64,000 bases of DNA from Ensifer adhaerens (GCF_020035535.1 NZ_CP083349.1:124001-188000); one strand, 5' to 3'; shown: positions 27,409 to 37,346, counted from the stretch's first letter. The notes: generated from the sequence alone by a model not told the origin. Numbers and translations: made by a program.

Positions 27409-28893
27409 ATGAGTACTTCGCTCCTTCTTTTGTTAATTGTTGTTATTGGTTTCATTGCTTATTTTGCCGGTCGCGCGCGTTCGCTTGCGCTCTCCGGCGG
27501 CAAGCTCTCCAACCTTCATTCCTTGCCGGGCTATCACGGCAGCTACGTCGCCATCTGGGCGATGCTGCCGGCGGCGCTCGTCCTCGGCGCGTGGCTGATT
27601 GCTGCTCCCGTCTATATCGACGGAAGCACGCGGGCAGCCCTGCCGGATACTGTTCAGAGCCAGGGCGCAGCGGCCGTCCAGCTCGCGCTTGGTCAGGTCA
27701 AATCCGTCGCCGGCGGCTTGCTGCGCTTGAGCGGCGAGGAACTTGCGGCGCTCCAAGGCGGCACCGCCAATCTCCGCTCGACGCTTGCATCCAAGGGTGT
27801 CGCCCTTGCCGGCGAAGGCGAGCCCTACATGGTCACCGTCGCCCAGCACTTCAACGCGATGACTGCGGCCAACCGTTGGCTCATGACGGCGGTCGTTCTG
27901 TTGATCGCGATTGCCGGCGGCATCTATGCCATTCGCAACGTCGCCACCCGCTTCCGGGCGCGCAACCAGGTTGAGCGGGTCATTCTCGGCTCGCTGATCG
28001 TTGCCTCGTCCATTGCCATCCTGACGACGGTCGGTATCGTCGCCTCGATGCTGTCGGAAGCCGGCCGTTTCTTCACCATGGTCTCGCCGTTCGAGTTCTT
28101 CTTCGGCACGGTCTGGGATCCGCGCTTCGCTGCTGCCGGCAGTGGTGGTGCCTCCGGTCAGTTCGGCTTGATCCCGCTTCTCGCCGGCACGCTCTACATC
28201 GCCTTCGTCGCCATGCTCTTTGCGGTGCCGATCGGCCTTTTCGCAGCCATTTACATGGCGGAATATGCAAGCCCGCGCCTGCGTTCGACCGCAAAGCCGC
28301 TACTTGAAGTGCTCGCCGGCATCCCGACCATCGTCTACGGTTTCTTCGCACTGGTAACCGTTGGCCCGTTCCTGCGTGACATCTCGGCGCAGCTGAACGG
28401 TCTTGCCACCGGCAACTACCAGAACTTCATCCAGGCGCAGAGCGTTGTCACCGCCGGCATCGTCATGGGCATCATGCTCATCCCGTTTGTGTCGTCGCTC
28501 TCCGACGACATCATCACCCAGGTGCCGCGTGCACTGCGTGACGGCTCGCTCGGTCTCGGCGCCACCCGCTCGGAAACGGTCAAGAAGGTTATCCTTCCAG
28601 CAGCCCTCCCGGGCATCGTCGGCGCGCTGCTTCTGACCGCCTCGCGCGCCGTCGGCGAAACCATGATCGTGGTGCTGGCAGCCGGTGTGGCGGCCCGCAT
28701 GCAGATCAATCCGTTTGAACCGATGACGACGGTGACCGTGAAGATCGTCAACCAGCTCACAGGCGACCTCGAGTTCACCTCGCCGCAGACGCTGGTGGCC
28801 TTCGCGCTGGGCATCACGCTCTTCGTCATCACGCTCGGCCTCAACATTTATGCGCTCTACATCGTGCGCAAATACCGGGAACAGTACGAATGA
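27409..28893 (+). CDS. pstC: Phosphate ABC transporter permease PstC
   Basis: Inner-membrane subunit of the phosphate importer, 494 residues against about 320 in E. coli. The extra N-terminal 200 residues, with TM segments at the start, near 45-65 and near 155-175 and a periplasmic stretch between, match the extension domain of alphaproteobacterial PstC. The permease core follows from FTMVSPFEFFFGTVWDP, with LEVLAGIPTIVYGFFAL and the ATPase-coupling EAA-type loop RDGSLGLGATRSETVKKVILPAALPGIVGALLL. ATG 27409 has GGGGAG 8 bases upstream. The frame is intact, unlike that of S. meliloti Rm1021, which carries a one-base pstC deletion (established knowledge). It overlaps pstA by 4 bases. Confidence 0.95.
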   Translation: MSTSLLLLLIVVIGFIAYFAGRARSLALSGGKLSNLHSLPGYHGSYVAIWAMLPAALVLGAWLIAAPVYIDGSTRAALPDTVQSQGAAAVQLALGQVKSVAGGLLRLSGEELAALQGGTANLRSTLASKGVALAGEGEPYMVTVAQHFNAMTAANRWLMTAVVLLIAIAGGIYAIRNVATRFRARNQVERVILGSLIVASSIAILTTVGIVASMLSEAGRFFTMVSPFEFFFGTVWDPRFAAAGSGGASGQFGLIPLLAGTLYIAFVAMLFAVPIGLFAAIYMAEYASPRLRSTAKPLLEVLAGIPTIVYGFFALVTVGPFLRDISAQLNGLATGNYQNFIQAQSVVTAGIVMGIMLIPFVSSLSDDIITQVPRALRDGSLGLGATRSETVKKVILPAALPGIVGALLLTASRAVGETMIVVLAAGVAARMQINPFEPMTTVTVKIVNQLTGDLEFTSPQTLVAFALGITLFVITLGLNIYALYIVRKYREQYE

Positions 28894-30212
28894 CCGACAT
28901 CGCTTCCCCGACCGTCCGGATCTCCGCCCGTCCCGCATCCGCCAAGCGCGATATCGGCATCAAGCGACGCTATGCCGCCGAACGCCGGTTCCGCGCCTAC
29001 GGTATCGCCGCAATCAGCACCGGTCTCTTTTTCCTGGCGCTGCTGCTGTGGACCGTCATTTCCAACGGCTACACCGCATTCCAGCAGACGACGATCACGC
29101 TGCCGATCGAGTTCACCGAAAAGGTCATCGACCCCAACGGCGAACGCACGACCGACAGCAAGGTCCTGATGACTGCCAACTATCCGCTGCTGGTGCGCGA
29201 CGCGCTCGTCAAGCAACTCGGCATCGACGCGACCAAGCGCCCGCTCGTCAAGCAGGCGACCGACATGGTCTCTGCGAGCTCCCGCACGCTGCTGCGCGAC
29301 ATGGTCGTGGCTGATCCGTCCATCATCGGCAAGACCGTTCCGGTCACGCTGCTGGCAGAAGCCAATATCGACTCCGCCAACAAGGGTCAGATCGACCTCA
29401 AGGTCGACGAGAGCAAACGCAAGGTCAAGGACCAGCAGGTCACCTGGATGAACGAGCTTGCAAGCGCTGGCATCCTGAAGAAGAGCTTCAACACCGGCAT
29501 CTTCACCTTCGGCGCCTCCAGCCGTCCTGAAGCGGCAGGCGTCGGCGTTGCTGCCCTCGGTTCGTTCTACATGATGCTGATCGTGCTCGTGCTGTCGCTG
29601 CCGATCGGCGTCGCCGCCTCGATCTATCTCGAAGAGTTCGCTCCGAAGAACCGGCTCACCGACCTGATCGAGGTCAACATCAACAACCTCGCGGCCGTTC
29701 CGTCGATCGTCTACGGTCTGCTGGGCCTCGCCGTCTTCATCAACTTTGCCGGCATGCCGCGCTCGGCGGCTGTCGTCGGCGGCTTCGTGCTGACGCTGAT
29801 GACGCTTCCGACGATCATCATCGCCACCCGCGCGGCCTTGAAGGCGGTTCCCCCGTCGATCCGCTCGGCGGCACTCGGCCTTGGTGCCTCGAAGATGCAG
29901 ACCATCTTCCACCACGTGCTGCCGCTGGCAATGCCGGGCATCCTGACCGGTACGATCATCGGTCTTGCCCACGCGCTTGGCGAAACCGCGCCGCTTCTTC
30001 TGATCGGCATGGTCGCCTTCGTCGTCGATTTTCCCGGTTCGCCGATGGAACCGTCGACGGCGCTGCCGGTGCAGATCTACATGTGGGCCAACGAGGCGGA
30101 ACGCGCCTTCGTCGAGCGCACCTCCGGCGCGATCATCATCCTTCTCATCTTCCTCGTCGTCATGAACCTTGGCGCCATTCTGTTGCGACGTCGCTTTGAG
30201 CGCCGTTGGTAG
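28890..30212 (+). CDS. pstA: Phosphate ABC transporter permease PstA
   Basis: Second permease subunit, 440 residues, also longer than the E. coli protein (296). A cytoplasmic N-terminus, one TM helix near residues 43-62 and a periplasmic insert to about 205 (DUF3333-like) precede the permease core. Core marks: [49 protein letters not shown], and the coupling loop [53 protein letters not shown]. It starts inside the pstC stop (ATGA) and pstB follows 13 bases after its stop. Confidence 0.95.
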   Translation: MTDIASPTVRISARPASAKRDIGIKRRYAAERRFRAYGIAAISTGLFFLALLLWTVISNGYTAFQQTTITLPIEFTEKVIDPNGERTTDSKVLMTANYPLLVRDALVKQLGIDATKRPLVKQATDMVSASSRTLLRDMVVADPSIIGKTVPVTLLAEANIDSANKGQIDLKVDESKRKVKDQQVTWMNELASAGILKKSFNTGIFTFGASSRPEAAGVGVAALGSFYMMLIVLVLSLPIGVAASIYLEEFAPKNRLTDLIEVNINNLAAVPSIVYGLLGLAVFINFAGMPRSAAVVGGFVLTLMTLPTIIIATRAALKAVPPSIRSAALGLGASKMQTIFHHVLPLAMPGILTGTIIGLAHALGETAPLLLIGMVAFVVDFPGSPMEPSTALPVQIYMWANEAERAFVERTSGAIIILLIFLVVMNLGAILLRRRFERRW

Positions 30213-30225
30213 TGAGGTAATTACT

Positions 30226-31041
30226 ATGAACATCATGTCAGAAGCAGCAGTCGAGAAGGCCTTGGATCAGAAAATGAACACCGTGCCCTACAAGATGATC
30301 GGCAAGGATGTGTCGGTCTACTACGGCGAGAAGCGGGCGCTTTTCGACGTCAACCTCAACATCCGGGAAAACACGGTAACGGCGCTGATCGGCCCGTCCG
30401 GTTGCGGCAAGTCGACCTTCCTGCGCACGCTGAATCGCATGAACGACACCATCGAGAACTGCCGCGTCACCGGCAAGATCACGCTCGATGAGGACGACAT
30501 CTACGATCCGACCATCGACGTCGTCGAACTGCGCGCTCGCGTCGGCATGGTCTTCCAGAAGCCGAACCCGTTTCCGAAGTCGATTTACGACAACGTGGCC
30601 TACGGTCCGCGTATCCATGGACTTGCCCGCACCAAGGCGGATTTCGACGAGGTCGTCGAGACCAGTCTGCAGAAGGCCGGTCTGTGGAACGAGGTCAAGG
30701 ACCGCCTGCACGAGCCGGGCACGGGGCTTTCCGGTGGCCAGCAACAGCGACTGTGCATTGCGCGCGCCGTTGCCGTTAGCCCGGAAGTGATCCTGATGGA
30801 CGAGCCCTGTTCGGCACTCGACCCGATTGCGACCGCCAAGGTCGAGGAACTCATCCACGAACTGCGCACGAACTTCACGATCGTCATCGTGACCCACTCG
30901 ATGCAGCAGGCCGCCCGCGTTTCGCAGCGCACCGCCATGTTCCACCTCGGCAATCTCGTCGAGGAGAACGACACCGACAAGATGTTCACCAATCCGGATG
31001 ACCAGCGCACCCAGGATTACATCATGGGCCGCTTCGGCTGA
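30226..31041 (+). CDS. pstB: Phosphate ABC transporter ATP-binding protein PstB
   Basis: The ATPase of the phosphate importer, 271 residues. Walker [11 protein letters not shown]-loop [20 protein letters not shown] (typical PstB), signature [14 protein letters not shown], Walker [14 protein letters not shown] and the H-loop [18 protein letters not shown] are all present; it ends with QDYIMGRFG. The start is the ATG of MNIMSEAAV, with GTGAGGTAA upstream; the longer frame would run back into pstA. phoU follows after 53 bp. Confidence 0.97.
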   Translation: MNIMSEAAVEKALDQKMNTVPYKMIGKDVSVYYGEKRALFDVNLNIRENTVTALIGPSGCGKSTFLRTLNRMNDTIENCRVTGKITLDEDDIYDPTIDVVELRARVGMVFQKPNPFPKSIYDNVAYGPRIHGLARTKADFDEVVETSLQKAGLWNEVKDRLHEPGTGLSGGQQQRLCIARAVAVSPEVILMDEPCSALDPIATAKVEELIHELRTNFTIVIVTHSMQQAARVSQRTAMFHLGNLVEENDTDKMFTNPDDQRTQDYIMGRFG

Positions 31042-31094
31042 GGCCAATTACGGCTGCAACAGTAACTGGAAAGCGCCTGTAAGGATCGACGATC

Positions 31095-31805
31095 ATGTCC
31101 ATGCATATCATGTCCGCCTATGACGAAGAATTGAAGTACCTGACGCGCCGCATCTCGGAGATGGGCGGTCTTGCCGAGCAGATGGTTGCCGAATCCGTTC
31201 GCGCCCTGGTCAATTCCGACCTGGCTTTGGCGCAGAAGGTGATCTCGGACGACACCATTCTCGACGATGCCGAGCGCCAGATCGGCGAGAAGGCGATCGT
31301 CACGATCGCCAAGCGCCAGCCGGTCGCCGCCGACCTTCGCGAGATCATGGGGTCGATCCGCATCGCCTCCGATCTGGAGCGTGTCGGCGACCTCGGCAAG
31401 AACACCGCCAAGCGCGTGATCGCGGTTGCCGGTTCCGGCATTCCGCGCAAGCTCGCACGCGGTCTCGAGCACCTTGCTGAGCTCGCTCTGGTGCAGCTCA
31501 AGGAAGTGCTCGACGTCTACGCCTCGCGCTCGCCGGAAAAGGCCAACAGCATCCGTGAGCGCGACGAGGAGATCGATGCGATCTACACCTCGCTGTTCCG
31601 CGAATTGCTGACCTACATGATGGAAGACCCGCGCAACATCACGCCCTGCACGCATCTTCTGTTCTGCGCCAAGAACATCGAGCGTATCGGCGACCACGCT
31701 ACCAACATCGCCGAGACGATCTACTACATGGCGACGGGTGCCCAGCCGGAAGGCGAGCGTCCGAAGGATGACAACACGTCGACGTTGGGCTCGGTCAACG
31801 ACTAG
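31095..31805 (+). CDS. phoU: Phosphate signalling protein PhoU
   Basis: Peripheral regulator linking PstSCAB to PhoR and limiting phosphate uptake. 236 residues, all helical, with the two three-helix-bundle repeats of the family: the first at about 20-115 with DDAERQIGEKAIVTIAKRQPVAADLREIMGSIRIASDLERVGDLGKNTAKR, the second at about 120-215 with ERDEEIDAIYTSLFRELLTYMMEDPRNI and CAKNIERIGDHATNIAE. The ERxGD(H/L) motifs bind metal clusters in homologues. AAGGATCG precedes the ATG. phoB is 254 bp downstream, a gap that may hold its own promoter. Confidence 0.96.
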   Translation: MSMHIMSAYDEELKYLTRRISEMGGLAEQMVAESVRALVNSDLALAQKVISDDTILDDAERQIGEKAIVTIAKRQPVAADLREIMGSIRIASDLERVGDLGKNTAKRVIAVAGSGIPRKLARGLEHLAELALVQLKEVLDVYASRSPEKANSIRERDEEIDAIYTSLFRELLTYMMEDPRNITPCTHLLFCAKNIERIGDHATNIAETIYYMATGAQPEGERPKDDNTSTLGSVND

Positions 31806-32059
31806 GTTGGAGCGGGATGCGAGGGGAAGCTGCCTACACTCTTCTCCATCCCTTTCTAGCGCCGAACGCGCGTTCGCAATGCATGCCCCATGAATATCAT
31901 CCGGTCGCGGCTCCGGTCGCGGCCCCGAATTCCTGTATCTGAAGCACGCGGCTTTCGCACCGTCTTTGAAAACGGCGGTTGTGCTCCAGATTTAGAGTGT
32001 CTGAGCGCCGGACGGTCCACTGGACCCACACGGCACTCACGGTAAGGAGTGGTTACCTG

Positions 32060-32743
32060 ATGTTGCCAAAAATCGCCGTGGTCGAGGACGAAGAGGCGCT
32101 GAGCGTCCTGCTGCGTTACAATCTGGAAGCGGAAGGCTTCGACGTCGATACGATCCTCAGAGGTGACGAGGCGGAGATCCGGCTTCAGGAACGTCTGCCC
32201 GATCTCCTCATTCTCGACTGGATGCTGCCCGGCGTCTCCGGCATCGAGCTGTGCCGTCGGCTGCGCCAGCGCCCGGAAACGGAGCGGTTGCCGATCATCA
32301 TGCTGACGGCGCGCGGCGAGGAGAGCGAGCGCGTTCGTGGTCTGGCGACCGGGGCAGACGACTATGTGGTCAAGCCGTTCTCGACGCCGGAGCTGATGGC
32401 TCGCGTCAAGGCGATGCTGCGCCGGGCGAAGCCTGAAGTGCTCTCGACGTTGCTGCGCTGCGGCGACATCGAGCTCGACCGGGAAACCCACCGCGTTCAT
32501 CGCCGTAGCCGCGAAGTTCGCCTGGGGCCGACGGAGTTCCGCCTGCTGGAGTTCCTGATGTCCTCTCCGGGCCGCGTTTTTTCGCGTTCGCAGCTGCTGG
32601 ACGGGGTCTGGGGTCATGACATCTATGTCGATGAGCGCACCGTCGACGTCCATGTCGGCCGCCTGCGCAAGGCGTTGAACTTCTCGACCATGCCCGACGT
32701 CATTCGCACGGTCCGCGGCGCCGGATACTCGCTCGAGAGCTGA
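32060..32743 (+). CDS. phoB: Phosphate regulon response regulator PhoB
   Basis: Winged-helix response regulator that binds PHO boxes such as that at 26147. 227 residues: receiver with EDEEALS, phospho-acceptor Asp53 (LLILDWMLPG) and lysine in YVVKPFSTPELM; DNA-binding domain with LGPTEFRLLEFLMSSPGRVFSRSQLLDGVWG and VDVHVGRLRKAL, ending TVRGAGYSLES. The ATG of MLPKIAVV has GGTAAGGAGTGG upstream; a TTG start further up is unsupported. A bidirectional terminator follows. Confidence 0.97.
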   Translation: MLPKIAVVEDEEALSVLLRYNLEAEGFDVDTILRGDEAEIRLQERLPDLLILDWMLPGVSGIELCRRLRQRPETERLPIIMLTARGEESERVRGLATGADDYVVKPFSTPELMARVKAMLRRAKPEVLSTLLRCGDIELDRETHRVHRRSREVRLGPTEFRLLEFLMSSPGRVFSRSQLLDGVWGHDIYVDERTVDVHVGRLRKALNFSTMPDVIRTVRGAGYSLES

Positions 32744-32764
32744 GAAAGACGACTTGAAGCCAAT

Positions 32765-32790
32765 AAAAAAGGGGCCAGTCGGCCCCTTTT
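32765..32790. terminator. Bidirectional terminator between phoB and gcrA
   Basis: GGGGCC-agtc-GGCCCC flanked by AAAAAA on the left and TTTT on the right, so a U-tract is produced in both directions. It sits 22 bp after the phoB stop and 23 bp from the gcrA stop, serving both convergent genes. Confidence 0.92.
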
Positions 32791-32812
32791 CCTTTTGTTC
32801 CCGTGCGGCGCC

Positions 32813-33334
32813 TCAGCGCATCCGACGGCGCTCGGCCGAGGGCTGGTAGGCAAGCCGTGCATGGAAGCTGCAATAGGGCGAGGATTCCGGCGAGTCATTG
32901 CCGCAGAAGTGGAACTCTTCCTTCAGCGGGTCGCCGATCGGCCACTTGCAGGTGCGCTCGGTGAGCTGGGTCAGCTCGAGGCGGCGCGACATCGGCACGA
33001 CCACGTCGGTGCTGATGCTGAAATCCTGCTCTGCCACGAGATCGACTTCGATCTCTTCCTTGAGAACCGTGGCGCCGGACGGGCGGGCAACGGTGCGGGT
33101 CGCAACGCGCGCGGCGTAGTTCGGTGCGCGCGGGGCCGAGGTCGGCCGCTTCGGACGGGCCGCAGCGGTGGTGCTGCCGCCAGCCTTGGCGCGTCCCGGG
33201 AGGCTCAGGCGATGAACCTTGCCGATGACAGCGTTGCGGCTGACACCGCCGAGCTGTGCCGCGATCTGGCTAGCGCTCAGGCCCTCGGACCAAAGCTTCT
33301 TCAGTTTCTCCACCCGCTCGTCAGTCCAGTTCAT
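32813..33334 (-). CDS. gcrA: Cell-cycle regulator GcrA
   Basis: A sigma70-associated transcription factor that activates cell-division and polarity genes at promoters containing methylated GANTC, in alphaproteobacteria with CcrM. 173 residues. N-terminal DNA-binding segment MNWTDERVEKLKKLWSEGLSASQIAAQLGGVSRNAVIGKVHRLSL is the family hallmark. A basic, low-complexity linker follows; the C-terminal part has three cysteines (RTCKWPIGDP, FHFCGND, PYCSFHARLAY) of the sigma-interacting domain. The promoter side contains five GANTC sites, which fits methylation-coupled control (inference). GGAGAG precedes the ATG. Divergent from argD. Confidence 0.97.
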   Translation of the reverse strand: MNWTDERVEKLKKLWSEGLSASQIAAQLGGVSRNAVIGKVHRLSLPGRAKAGGSTTAAARPKRPTSAPRAPNYAARVATRTVARPSGATVLKEEIEVDLVAEQDFSISTDVVVPMSRRLELTQLTERTCKWPIGDPLKEEFHFCGNDSPESSPYCSFHARLAYQPSAERRRMR

Positions 33335-33481
33335 TTCTGCACTCTCCGTTCTCAGCGTTGGGGATGGCAGAATCCCTCACCGCACCCCGGCTGAACCCCG
33401 AGGCTGCAAACGCGATAACTCTTTTGGTGACTAGGTCCGCCGCATGCGTCTAGTAATTGAATGTTAACGTACTGACCGTCG

Positions 33482-33518
33482 GACTCCGTGGCAAGAGTCC
33501 GGGGAATCGAGCCGAATC
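33482..33518. promoter_or_regulatory. Cluster of four GANTC (CcrM methylation) sites
   Basis: GACTC 33482-33486, GAGTC 33495-33499, GAATC 33504-33508 and GAATC 33514-33518 lie within 37 bp, about 150-185 bp upstream of gcrA. GANTC is the CcrM target in alphaproteobacteria; the palindromic sites are methylated on both strands and recognised with GcrA. Confidence 0.75.
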
Positions 33519-33635
33519 GAATTCGTAGTTTTCCCCAACTTGCTCGATCAGCGTTGCATTTTTGCAAGCCCTTCCGACTGATTTTTTCGCCGCAGGGAAA
33601 CGGGCCTTGTCATCGCGCTGCAAGGCTTGGTTTTG

Positions 33636-33698
33636 TTGACATTGCAGTGCGAAATGGGAATAGTGCCTGCGCCGCCGCAAGGCGGCATTTTTGATTTT
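33636..33698 (+). promoter_or_regulatory. argD promoter-like sequence and leader hairpin
   Basis: TTGACA (33636-33641), a 17-base spacer and AATAGT (33659-33664) form a sigma70-like promoter. Just at the expected transcription start is GCCGCC-gcaa-GGCGGC (33671-33686), a GNRA-loop hairpin followed by ATTTTTGATTTTT. This has the form of an intrinsic terminator, 60-70 bp upstream of the argD start. Confidence 0.6.
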
Positions 33699-33755
33699 TA
33701 TCGGGCCGCACGAAGCCGCGGGATCGATGCCGACTGGAGTGAAGGAGAGCCTCGC

Positions 33756-34955
33756 ATGACTGCAACCACGCCGCTTTATGATACCTACATGCGCGCGCCG
33801 TTGCGTTTCGAGCGAGGAGAGGGCGTGTGGCTGATTGCCGAAGATGGCTCGCGCTACCTCGACTTCGCTGCTGGCGTTGCCGTGAACTCGCTTGGTCATG
33901 CGCATCCGCACCTCGTCGAGGCGCTGAAGGCACAGGCCGAGAAGGTCTGGCACCTTTCCAACCTGTACGAGGTTCCGGGTCAGGAAAGCCTTGGGCGTCG
34001 CCTGGCAGCCGTCACCTTTGCCGATCGGGTCTTCTTCACCAATTCCGGTGCGGAAGCGCTGGAGTGCGCGATCAAGACGGCGCGGCGCTATCACTTCGCC
34101 AAGGGGCAGCCCGAGAAGTTTCACGTCATCACCTTCGAGGGTGCCTTCCATGGCCGCACCATCGCGACGATTGCGGCCGGCGGCCAGCAGAAATACATCG
34201 AAGGTTTCGGGCCGAAGGCGCCGGGTTTCTACCAGGTTCCGTTCGGTGACATCGCAGCCGTCAAGAATGCGATCACCGAGGAGACTGCGGCGATCCTGAT
34301 CGAACCGATCCAGGGCGAGGGCGGCATTCGTCCGGCGACCAAGGAGTTCATGCAGGAATTGCGCGCGCTCTGCGACGAGTTCGGCCTGCTCCTGATCCTC
34401 GACGAGGTTCAGACCGGCGTCGGCCGTACCGGCAAGCTATTCGCCCATGAATGGTCGGGTATCCGCCCGGATATCATGGCCGTGGCCAAGGGCATCGGCG
34501 GCGGTTTCCCGCTCGGCGCTTGCCTTGCGACGGAAGAGGCGGCTGCCGGCATGGTGGCGGGCACGCATGGTTCCACCTATGGCGGCAATCCGCTGGCCAT
34601 GGCCGTCGGCAACGCCGTGCTCGACGTCATCCTCGCGGACGGCTTCCTCGCCCATGTGCGTGATGTCGCGCTCGTCTTCCGCCAGGGCCTTGCCTCTCTG
34701 AAGGACCGCTTCCCGGATGTCATCGAGGACATCCGCGGCGATGGCCTGATGCTGGGCATCAAGGTGAAGGGGCCCTCGGCCGATCTCCTGAAGGAAATCC
34801 GCGCCGAGAAGCTCCTGGCCGTCCCGGCCGGCGACAACGTATTGCGCCTGCTGCCGCCGCTGACGGTGACGGCGGAGGAAGCGCGCGAGGGTCTCGCACG
34901 CATCGAGCGCGCTGCCGAGGCAGTGCGCAAGGCCGGCGGCAACGCTGCCGCTTAA
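33756..34955 (+). CDS. argD: Acetylornithine aminotransferase
   Basis: PLP enzyme of arginine synthesis (N-acetylglutamate semialdehyde to N-acetylornithine), cytoplasmic. 399 residues with the class III aminotransferase signature [47 protein letters not shown] lysine Lys245, [22 protein letters not shown] and [22 protein letters not shown] stands 5 bases upstream of the ATG of MTATTPLY; the longer frame would start inside the leader hairpin region. argF follows 104 bp downstream, forming an arginine pair. ArgD often doubles as succinyldiaminopimelate aminotransferase in lysine synthesis. Confidence 0.95.
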   Translation: MTATTPLYDTYMRAPLRFERGEGVWLIAEDGSRYLDFAAGVAVNSLGHAHPHLVEALKAQAEKVWHLSNLYEVPGQESLGRRLAAVTFADRVFFTNSGAEALECAIKTARRYHFAKGQPEKFHVITFEGAFHGRTIATIAAGGQQKYIEGFGPKAPGFYQVPFGDIAAVKNAITEETAAILIEPIQGEGGIRPATKEFMQELRALCDEFGLLLILDEVQTGVGRTGKLFAHEWSGIRPDIMAVAKGIGGGFPLGACLATEEAAAGMVAGTHGSTYGGNPLAMAVGNAVLDVILADGFLAHVRDVALVFRQGLASLKDRFPDVIEDIRGDGLMLGIKVKGPSADLLKEIRAEKLLAVPAGDNVLRLLPPLTVTAEEAREGLARIERAAEAVRKAGGNAAA

Positions 34956-35059
34956 CGGATAGGACCGACGCCGACACAGGGTGTTAGAATGATCTTCGTG
35001 CGTTCACGCGGAATGCGTGGCGCACCAGGGATCGATTTTTCAGACAGGAACCGAGTACG

Positions 35060-35977
35060 ATGGCAGGCACCAGACATTTTCTCGATCTTTCGGCCATGAC
35101 GGCCGCCGATCTCCGGACGATCATTGACGATGCCCGCGTCCGAAAGGCGGCGACCAAGGCCGGAACCGCCGAGAAGCCGCTCGCCGGCAAGATGCTGGCG
35201 ATGATCTTCGAAAAGCCGTCGACCCGTACACGCGTCTCCTTTGATGTCGGCATGCGCCAGCTGGGCGGCGAAACCCTGTTTCTTTCGGGCACCGAAATGC
35301 AGCTCGGCCGCGCCGAAACGATCGGCGACACCGCCAAGGTCCTGTCGCGCTATGTCGACGCGATCATGATCCGCACCACCGACCATCGTCGTCTTCTGGA
35401 GCTGGCCGAGCATGCGACAGTGCCTGTTATCAACGGCCTGACCGACGATACGCATCCTTGCCAGATCATGGCCGATATCATGACCTTCGAGGAGCATCGC
35501 GGACCGGTGAAGGGCAAGACGATCGCCTGGACCGGTGACGGCAACAATGTGCTGCACTCGCTGATCGAAGGCTCCGCCCGTTTCGGCTATCGGATGAACA
35601 TGGCCGTGCCGCTGGGTTCCGAGCCGCAGGACAAGATCCTGAACTGGGCCCGTAACAACGGCGGCGAGATTCTGCTGTGTCATGATGCCGAGCAGGCTGT
35701 CGCCAATGCCAACTGCGTTGTTACCGACACCTGGGTGTCGATGAACCAGGAGCACCGCGCCCGCGGTCACAACGTCTTCCAGCCCTATCAGGTCAACGAG
35801 GAGCTGATGAAGCGTGCTGCGTCCGATGCCCTTTTCATGCACTGCCTTCCGGCGCACCGCGGCGAAGAGGTGACCGACGAGGTGATCGACGGCCCGCAGT
35901 CGGTGGTCTTCGATGAGGCTGAAAACCGTCTGCATGCGCAGAAGTCGATCATCGCCTGGTGCATGGGCCTCGTCTAA
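35060..35977 (+). CDS. argF: Ornithine carbamoyltransferase
   Basis: Forms citrulline from ornithine and carbamoyl phosphate. 305 residues. The carbamoyl-phosphate motif is FEKPSTRTR (Ser54-Thr-Arg-Thr-Arg58); [14 protein letters not shown], the ornithine-binding [11 protein letters not shown] and the C-terminal [17 protein letters not shown] with its catalytic cysteine are all present. It is downstream of argD and probably co-transcribed. Confidence 0.97.
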   Translation: MAGTRHFLDLSAMTAADLRTIIDDARVRKAATKAGTAEKPLAGKMLAMIFEKPSTRTRVSFDVGMRQLGGETLFLSGTEMQLGRAETIGDTAKVLSRYVDAIMIRTTDHRRLLELAEHATVPVINGLTDDTHPCQIMADIMTFEEHRGPVKGKTIAWTGDGNNVLHSLIEGSARFGYRMNMAVPLGSEPQDKILNWARNNGGEILLCHDAEQAVANANCVVTDTWVSMNQEHRARGHNVFQPYQVNEELMKRAASDALFMHCLPAHRGEEVTDEVIDGPQSVVFDEAENRLHAQKSIIAWCMGLV

Positions 35978-36267
35978 GCGGCTTGCAGGTACGAGCGCTG
36001 CGCGGCCAGCCGATCGCGTAGCGCTTCGGTAGGCGCGTGGCTGGCTATTGACATTGCCGCAGCGCGACACGATCTAGGCGGCAAGCGGGGCGCTCCTGGC
36101 AACAGTGAAGCGCTGACTGCCATGGGTGGTGTGCAGCGCAATGGCGAACGGCACATGCCCGGTGGACTATCCGTTCATCGCGGGATCAATTGAGACAGCG
36201 GGCACGTTGCGCCGAGGGATAGGAATGTCCCTGGCGCAATGCAGTTGGCTGATGCAGGGAGCAAGAC

Positions 36268-37257
36268 ATGACTGACATGACGCCAGGGCTTGGTGAGTTC
36301 GACTTCGCCGGTGACGATCACGTCGTGCCTTTCCAGGTGGAAGGCCTCGATGTGCGGGGGCGTGCCGTACAGCTCGGCCCGATGCTCGACGCTATCTTGG
36401 AGCGCCACAACTATCCGCTGCCGGTCGCGCGGCTTGTTGCCGAGACCGTCGTCCTCACGGTTCTGCTCGGCACGTCGCTGAAGTTTGAAGGCAAGCTGAT
36501 CGTCCAGACCAAAGGCGACGGTCCAGTCGATCTGGTGGTTGCGGATTTCTCGACGCCCGACCGTGTGCGCGCATATGCCCGCTACGATGCGGACGCGCTG
36601 GCCGTTGCCGAGAAGGATGGCCGCACTCGCTCGCACGAGCTGCTCGGAAAGGGCGTGCTCGCCTTTACCATAGACCAGGGCGCTCACACTCAGCGCTACC
36701 AGGGCATCGTCGCGCTGGACGGCGCCACGCTGGAAGAAATCGCCGGCGTCTATTTCCGCCAGTCGGAGCAGATTCCGACGAAGGTCAGGCTCGGTGTTGC
36801 TGAGCTGCTCGATCGCGATGAAAACGGCAAGCCGCGCCATCGTTGGCGTGCCGGTGGCATGGTCGCCCAGTTCCTGCCGGAAGCGCCTGAGCGCATGCGC
36901 CAGCCCGACCTTTCCGGCGGCGACGGCGATGATGGCGAAAGCGTCTTCGAGGATGACGATCTCTGGGCGGAAGCCAAGGTGATGGTCGAAACGATCGATA
37001 CCGACGAGCTGACGGACCCGATGGTCGGAACCGAGCGGCTGCTCTACCGGCTGTTCCACGAACGCGGCGTTCGCGTCTATGAGCCGCAGGCGGTCTTTGA
37101 CCGTTGCAGCTGCTCGCGCGAGAAGCTTCGTTCCGTGCTCGCCAATCTGGAAGCGGACGATCTCGAAAGCACCCTCGAGGATGGCGTTGTGAAGGTGACC
37201 TGCGAGTTCTGCTCCACCACCTACCGTTTCGAAGCAAGCGAAGTGCGTCCGCAGTAG
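36268..37257 (+). CDS. hslO: Hsp33 redox-regulated chaperone
   Basis: Cytoplasmic holdase activated by oxidative unfolding. 329 residues, long for the family (about 290) because of an acidic insertion near residues 205-230 (DLSGGDGDDGESVFEDDD). The C-terminal zinc switch is present: Cys280-x-Cys282 (RCSCSREK) and Cys312-x-x-Cys315 (CEFC). GGGAG precedes the ATG. It lies downstream of argF by 290 bp, a gap in which I see no gene, and converges with apaG. Confidence 0.95.
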   Translation: MTDMTPGLGEFDFAGDDHVVPFQVEGLDVRGRAVQLGPMLDAILERHNYPLPVARLVAETVVLTVLLGTSLKFEGKLIVQTKGDGPVDLVVADFSTPDRVRAYARYDADALAVAEKDGRTRSHELLGKGVLAFTIDQGAHTQRYQGIVALDGATLEEIAGVYFRQSEQIPTKVRLGVAELLDRDENGKPRHRWRAGGMVAQFLPEAPERMRQPDLSGGDGDDGESVFEDDDLWAEAKVMVETIDTDELTDPMVGTERLLYRLFHERGVRVYEPQAVFDRCSCSREKLRSVLANLEADDLESTLEDGVVKVTCEFCSTTYRFEASEVRPQ

Positions 37258-37346
37258 CGGGCGCCTCCGGTCATTTGGCCGGGGTAGCTATTTGAGGCAC
37301 GCAAATCCCGACGGAAAAGCGCCTCACTCTTAATCCTGGAATTGCT

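Larger units (their letters stand above)
33335..33755. other. gcrA-argD divergent promoter region (421 bp)
   Basis: No gene seen. It contains GANTC sites at 33370, 33482, 33495, 33504 and 33514, a promoter-like pair at 33636-33664 for argD, and a stable hairpin with T-runs at 33671-33698. A GTTAAC near 33463 is a single CtrA-like half-site without a partner at the right distance. Confidence 0.6.

Noticed and set aside
33455..33475. Possible CtrA site near gcrA (GTTAAC)
   Set aside because: CtrA sites need two TTAA-type halves seven bases apart; only one is present.
35974..36156. Short minus-strand frame between argF and hslO
   Set aside because: It begins without a ribosome binding site, overlaps the argF stop and is proline/arginine-rich as random GC-rich frames are.
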